A stretch of 64,000 nt of DNA from Streptomyces venezuelae (GTDB lineage Bacteria; Actinomycetota; Actinomycetes; Streptomycetales; Streptomycetaceae): positions 4,178,001-4,242,000 of the forward strand of contig NZ_CP029193.1 in assembly GCF_008642355.1 (NCBI RefSeq), in the 5' to 3' direction. Of the stretch, positions 60,830-64,000 are shown one piece after another. Positions within the stretch are counted from its first letter, which is position 1; the number at the start of each line of letters is the position of its first letter. A program made the position numbers and the translations under genes. Below the pieces are notes generated by a model, which made no database searches, had not been told where the DNA came from, and saw only the letters and a list, made by a program, of their open reading frames with translations.

Positions 60830-61744
60830 ATGGAGCGGCAAGAGCTGGAGACCTTCTTGACCCTGGCCGAGGAGCTGCATTTCGGGCGTACGGCGGAGCG
60901 GCTGCTGCTCTCGCAGGCGCGGGTCAGCCAGACGGTGAAGAAGCTGGAGCGCAAGATCGGTGCTCCGCTCTTCGAGCGCACGAGCCGTGTGGTGCGGTTG
61001 TCGCCGCTGGGGCGTCAGCTGTACGACGATCTGGCGCCGCTCCACAAGGAGATGGAGGCGGCGGTGGCCCGCGCGAAGAATGTCGCGCGGGGCGTCGGCG
61101 GTGAGCTGAACGTCGGCTTCCTCGGGGCGGGCGCGGGCACGCTGACGGCCCCGATTCTGACGCTGTTCCGGGAGCGCAGTCCTGGGGTCGAGGTGCGGAT
61201 GCGGGAGACCCAGTACCAGGATCCGCTGGGCGCGTTGCGGGGTGGCGAGATCGACGTGCTCTTCACGTGCCTGCCCGTCCAGGAGCCGGACCTGGCCGTC
61301 GGCCCGGTCGTCATCAACGAGCCGCGTCTCCTCGCGATGCCGGTCGGCCACCCGTTGGCAGGGCGGACCTCCGTCTCCCTGGAGGAGTTGGCGGGCGAGA
61401 CGTTCTTCGGCGTCGTGAACGGCGCGCCCGCGTACTGGTGGGACTTCCACGTGCCGCCGCGTACGCCCAGCGGGCGCGAGATCCGCCGGGGCCAGGCGGT
61501 GGCGTCCTTCCAGGAACTGATGACCCTGATCGCGGCGGGCCAGGGCATCTCACCGGTCGTGGCCTCCGTGGAGAAGTACTACGCCCGGCCCGGCGTCACG
61601 TTCGTGCCCCTCGACGACGTGCCGTCCGCGGAGGTCGCGCTGATCCACCGGTTGGTGGGTGTGGGGGCGGATGCGCGGGTGGAGGGGTTTGTTCGGGTGG
61701 TACGGGATGTGGTGGGGGCGAATGGGGGGCCGGCGGCGTACTAG
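60830..61744 (+). CDS. LysR-family regulator
   Basis: 304 aa. HTH: ERQELETFLTLAEELHFGRTAERLLLSQARVSQTVKKLERKIGAPLFERTSR, typical of the aromatic/antibiotic-response LysR branch. Effector domain begins ELNVGFLGAGAGTLTAPIL and includes EIDVLFTCLP. ATG 60830 has GGGGG eight bases upstream. Divergent from the SGNH-MFS pair; likely controls them. In the spacer the word ACGGCGATCC is directly repeated (60748 and 60768). Confidence 0.85.
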   Translation: MERQELETFLTLAEELHFGRTAERLLLSQARVSQTVKKLERKIGAPLFERTSRVVRLSPLGRQLYDDLAPLHKEMEAAVARAKNVARGVGGELNVGFLGAGAGTLTAPILTLFRERSPGVEVRMRETQYQDPLGALRGGEIDVLFTCLPVQEPDLAVGPVVINEPRLLAMPVGHPLAGRTSVSLEELAGETFFGVVNGAPAYWWDFHVPPRTPSGREIRRGQAVASFQELMTLIAAGQGISPVVASVEKYYARPGVTFVPLDDVPSAEVALIHRLVGVGADARVEGFVRVVRDVVGANGGPAAY

Positions 61745-61750
61745 GTCGGG

Positions 61751-62879
61751 GGCGGGCGGTGACTTCGGTGGGCCCGCGCCTTCGATGCTTGCCGGGGCCG
61801 CCCGGGGTTTTGCGGAGTGTGGCGGTTCCGGGCCGGGAGTAAAGGGCGCTCCGCTGCGCTGCGCGTCGGCTGCGCCGATTCCGCTGCGCTCCACCCTTGA
61901 CTCCCGTCCCTCCACCGCGAGCTGCTTGTTGACCCGGACGGCCAGGGGTGGGGGCAACGGGGACCGCTGGCGCAGTCATCGGCTTTCGCTGCCGGGTGCG
62001 GCCCGGTCCATCGTGGGCGGCGGGTCACGGTCACGGGCCCGCCTACCGCGCGGCTTGGCCGCTCGGGTCATCGGCTCGCGTGGCCGGGTGCGGCCCGTCC
62101 CAACGCAAGCCACCCTCACCGTCCGGGTCGGGTCATCGGCTCTCGTTGCCGGGTGCGGTCCGGTCCATCGTGGGCGGAAGTCACGGTCGATGAGCTGTAT
62201 CCGGCCGGGGGCCGCCCCCCTCCGGCACCTACTTCGGGAAAGTTGCGAATGCCTTCGCCGCGCGCCCCCCTGCCAAGCCGCACACGCCCCCCTGCTCACG
62301 GGCTTACCGCGCCGGATTCGCGACATCCATGACGTAACTGACGGCGCACAGGGAAGCGAGAAGGGGGCGCGCGGCCGACCGATTCGCAACTTTCCCAAAG
62401 TAGGTGCCGGAGGGCGCGGCGCCCCCCGGGCCACAGCTCATCGAGCATGGCTCCCGCCCACGTTGGGCCGGTCCGCACCCGGCAACGAAAGCGGCCGACC
62501 CGCCCCGAACAGTGAGGGCCACTCACGATGAGCCGGTCCGCACCCGGCAGCGCGAGCGGATGACCCGAGCGGCCAAGCCGCGCGGTAGGCGGGCCCGTGA
62601 CCGTGACCCGTCGGCCACGATGGACCGGGCCGCACCCGGCGATGAACGGCAATGACCCACCCACCCGGATCCGCCGCCTCACCCCTGGCCGTCCGGGTCA
62701 AGAAACAGCTCGCGGTGGAGGGACGGGAGTCAAGGGTGGAGCGCAGCGGAATCGGCGCAGCCGACGCGCAGCGCAGCGGAGCGCCCTTTACTCCCGGCCC
62801 GGAACCGCCACACTCCGCAAAACCCCGGGCGGCCCCGGCAACCATCGAAGACGCAGGCCCACCGAAGTCACCGCCCGCC
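61751..62879. repeat. 1.13-kb near-palindromic inverted repeat, non-coding
   Basis: Left arm ~61751-62271 and right arm ~62361-62879 are reverse complements over ~520 bp, colinear with only a couple of net indel bases (paired positions sum to 124630-124632). A block of 134 bp is exact (61791-61924 with 62706-62839). Spacer 62272-62360. Each arm holds about three diverged copies of a ~30-bp word like TGCCGGGTGCGGNCCGG + TCCATCGTGGGCGG. Open frames across the arms are mirror images of the same nucleotides and have no ribosome sites, so I regard the stretch as non-coding. It fills the gap between the LysR and MarC genes. Confidence 0.85.
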
Positions 62880-62918
62880 TTCCCAGGCACCCCCTGCGCC
62901 GACATGCAGGATGCCCCC

Positions 62919-63548
62919 ATGACCGCTCTGAGCTATTCCGCCGCATTCATCACGTTCTTCTCCGTCGTCGGCCCCCCAAAGGTCCTGCTCGCCTTCGCCG
63001 GCCTCGCCCAGACCCACCCCACGACCGAGCTGCGCCGAATCGCCCTGATCTCGTCGTCGGCGGCGATCCTCGTGGGCCTGGTCACCGGCATCGCCTCGCC
63101 CTGGCTCCTCGACCTCTTCCACATCTCGACCCCCGCGCTCCAGGTCGCGGGCGGCGTCATCTTCTTCATCTACGCCGTCGGCCTCGTCCTCGGCGTCCAC
63201 CTCGGCACGGAGGCCTCGGGCCCCGACGCACCGGACCTGGTCAGCGGGGTGCGGCAACTGCTCATGCCGTACGTGGTGAGCCCCCTCGCGATGACGGCGG
63301 TACTGATCGAGGGCGCGGCCCGCGACTCGTGGACGTGGCGGTCCACGGTGGTCGGCGCGTACGTCACCGTGATCGTGATCGACCTGCTGTGCGTCGTCGT
63401 CCTGGCCCGCATCCTCAGCCGCACGCACCACGCCACGATCGAACTCCTTGGCCGCCTCCTGGGCCTGCTGCTCGCGGCCGTGGGCGTGGACCTGGTCCTG
63501 GACGGCCTGACGTCACTCGGCGTCCCGGCGGACCGCGCCGGCCACTGA
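62919..63548 (+). CDS. MarC-family integral membrane protein
   Basis: 209 aa, six TM helices in the MarC/YchE (NAAT) fold: LSYSAAFITFFSVVGPPKVLLAFAGL (helix 1 with the typical x-x-P-P word), IASPWLLDLFHISTPALQVAGGVIFFIYAVG, LLMPYVVSPLAMTAVLIEGA, LLGRLLGLLLAAVGVDLVLDGL. Formerly linked to drug resistance but now of uncertain role. ATG 62919 has AGGA seven bases upstream. The long upstream open frame (62652 on) comes from the inverted repeat and is not part of the protein. Convergent with DUF7144, 2-bp gap. Confidence 0.8.
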   Translation: MTALSYSAAFITFFSVVGPPKVLLAFAGLAQTHPTTELRRIALISSSAAILVGLVTGIASPWLLDLFHISTPALQVAGGVIFFIYAVGLVLGVHLGTEASGPDAPDLVSGVRQLLMPYVVSPLAMTAVLIEGAARDSWTWRSTVVGAYVTVIVIDLLCVVVLARILSRTHHATIELLGRLLGLLLAAVGVDLVLDGLTSLGVPADRAGH

Positions 63549-63550
63549 AT

Positions 63551-63994
63551 TCAGGGTCCCGCGACGTCGGAACGGTCGTTGCAGAGCGCCCAGATGACGA
63601 AGACGCCGATCGCGATGGAGATCAGCGCCCACACGGGCGTGTACGGCAGCCACAGGAACTGCGCCACGATGGCCAGCGCGGCGAGCGCGACGCCGGTCGC
63701 CCTGGCCCAGCTCGCACCCTTGAGAATGCCCCACCCGACGACGGTCACGAGGATGCCGAGGACCAGGTGGATCCAGCCCCACGCGGTGAGGTTGAACTTG
63801 TAGACGTAGTCGCCGACGCGTTCGTACACGTCGTCCTTCGCGATACCGGCGATGCCCTCGAAGATGCCGAGGATGCCGTTCACCATCATCAGGACACCGG
63901 CGAACATCGTCCCGCCGGACGCCCAGAGCGCGGAGCCGCTCTCGTCGTGGCGGTGATCGGCGGGCTTGTCGGGCGCGGTGGCACTGCTGCTCAT
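63551..63994 (-). CDS. DUF7144-like four-TM membrane protein
   Basis: 147 aa. A ~30-residue cytosolic start (SSSATAPDKPADHRHDES) is followed by four helices: FAGVLMMVNGILGIFEGIAGIA, WGWIHLVLGILVTVVGWGIL, VALAALAIVAQFLWLP and ISIAIGVFVIWALC. The pattern WIHLVLG...GWGIL is typical of a widespread actinobacterial membrane family with no assigned function. Complete: ATG 63994 to TGA 63551. Confidence 0.72.
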   Translation of the reverse strand: MSSSATAPDKPADHRHDESGSALWASGGTMFAGVLMMVNGILGIFEGIAGIAKDDVYERVGDYVYKFNLTAWGWIHLVLGILVTVVGWGILKGASWARATGVALAALAIVAQFLWLPYTPVWALISIAIGVFVIWALCNDRSDVAGP

Positions 63995-64000
63995 GGCGCC

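Noticed and set aside
61659..62920. Several ORFs within the 1.1-kb palindrome (e.g. from 61659 on + and 62920 on -)
   Set aside because: The same residue run appears in both arms because the nucleotides are mirrored; no ribosome sites, and no family I can recognise.

Overview
The window is a high-GC actinobacterial chromosome segment that reads as Streptomyces. It has GTG starts, ATGA/GTGA start-stop overlaps, a Bpa-type proteasome activator, Hanks-type kinases, snapalysin, a WhiJ-like XRE/DUF397 cassette and a perfect 14-bp Streptomyces-type parS site. Two bkd-type dehydrogenase operons, aspS, metG and parS together suggest the core arm near oriC. From memory the gene order resembles the region left of oriC in S. 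coelicolor; I could not search for this.

Region 1 (1-18.6 kb). A 5'-truncated branched-chain alpha-keto acid dehydrogenase operon (E1 alpha, E1 beta, E2) is followed by a molybdenum-cofactor operon (MobA/DUF6457 fusion, MoeA) translationally coupled to a K+ channel/TrkA protein; the moeA stop and channel start lie inside parS. Then come a four-copy 37-bp repeat, a quinone oxidoreductase, a secreted Pro-rich protein, the proteasome activator Bpa, two divergent Ser/Thr kinases, a PPOX-fold flavoprotein, a DevR/DosR-like response regulator and a second complete bkd operon behind two related palindromes. Near-identical DosR-box-like sites lie about 60 bp upstream of both mobA and the PPOX gene, which suggests a small redox or oxygen regulon.

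Region 2 (18.6-36.8 kb). Mostly housekeeping and envelope genes: a K15-type DD-peptidase, GntR/MFS pair, nitrilase-superfamily hydrolase, M18 aminopeptidase, FadE5-like acyl-CoA dehydrogenase, SseB protein, secreted GDPD, pirin, an AI-2E-type permease whose 3' end overlaps a PAS-GAF-PP2C-kinase signalling protein, and aspS.

Region 3 (36.8-41.7 kb). An accessory, decaying patch: a 59-aa gene, a TetR C-terminal remnant, an imine-reductase-like dehydrogenase divergent from a TetR regulator with two operators, a WhiJ-like XRE + DUF397 + anti-sigma-type ATPase cassette, and two broken copies of one PD-(D/E)XK-like family flanking that cassette.

Region 4 (41.7-64 kb). metG, a vWA protein with a 54-bp tandem repeat, a Tat-exported PhoX-type phosphatase behind a PHO box, a Gln/Asp/Lys-rich surface protein, a LysR/snapalysin pair with a textbook T-N11-A operator, a FUSC exporter, an EEP phosphatase, a DrrAB-type ABC exporter, SH3 protein, DHA2 MFS transporter, SGNH hydrolase and LysR. 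A 1.13-kb near-palindromic inverted repeat follows, then MarC and a DUF7144 membrane protein. No tRNA, rRNA, CRISPR array, transposase or secondary-metabolite cluster was seen.
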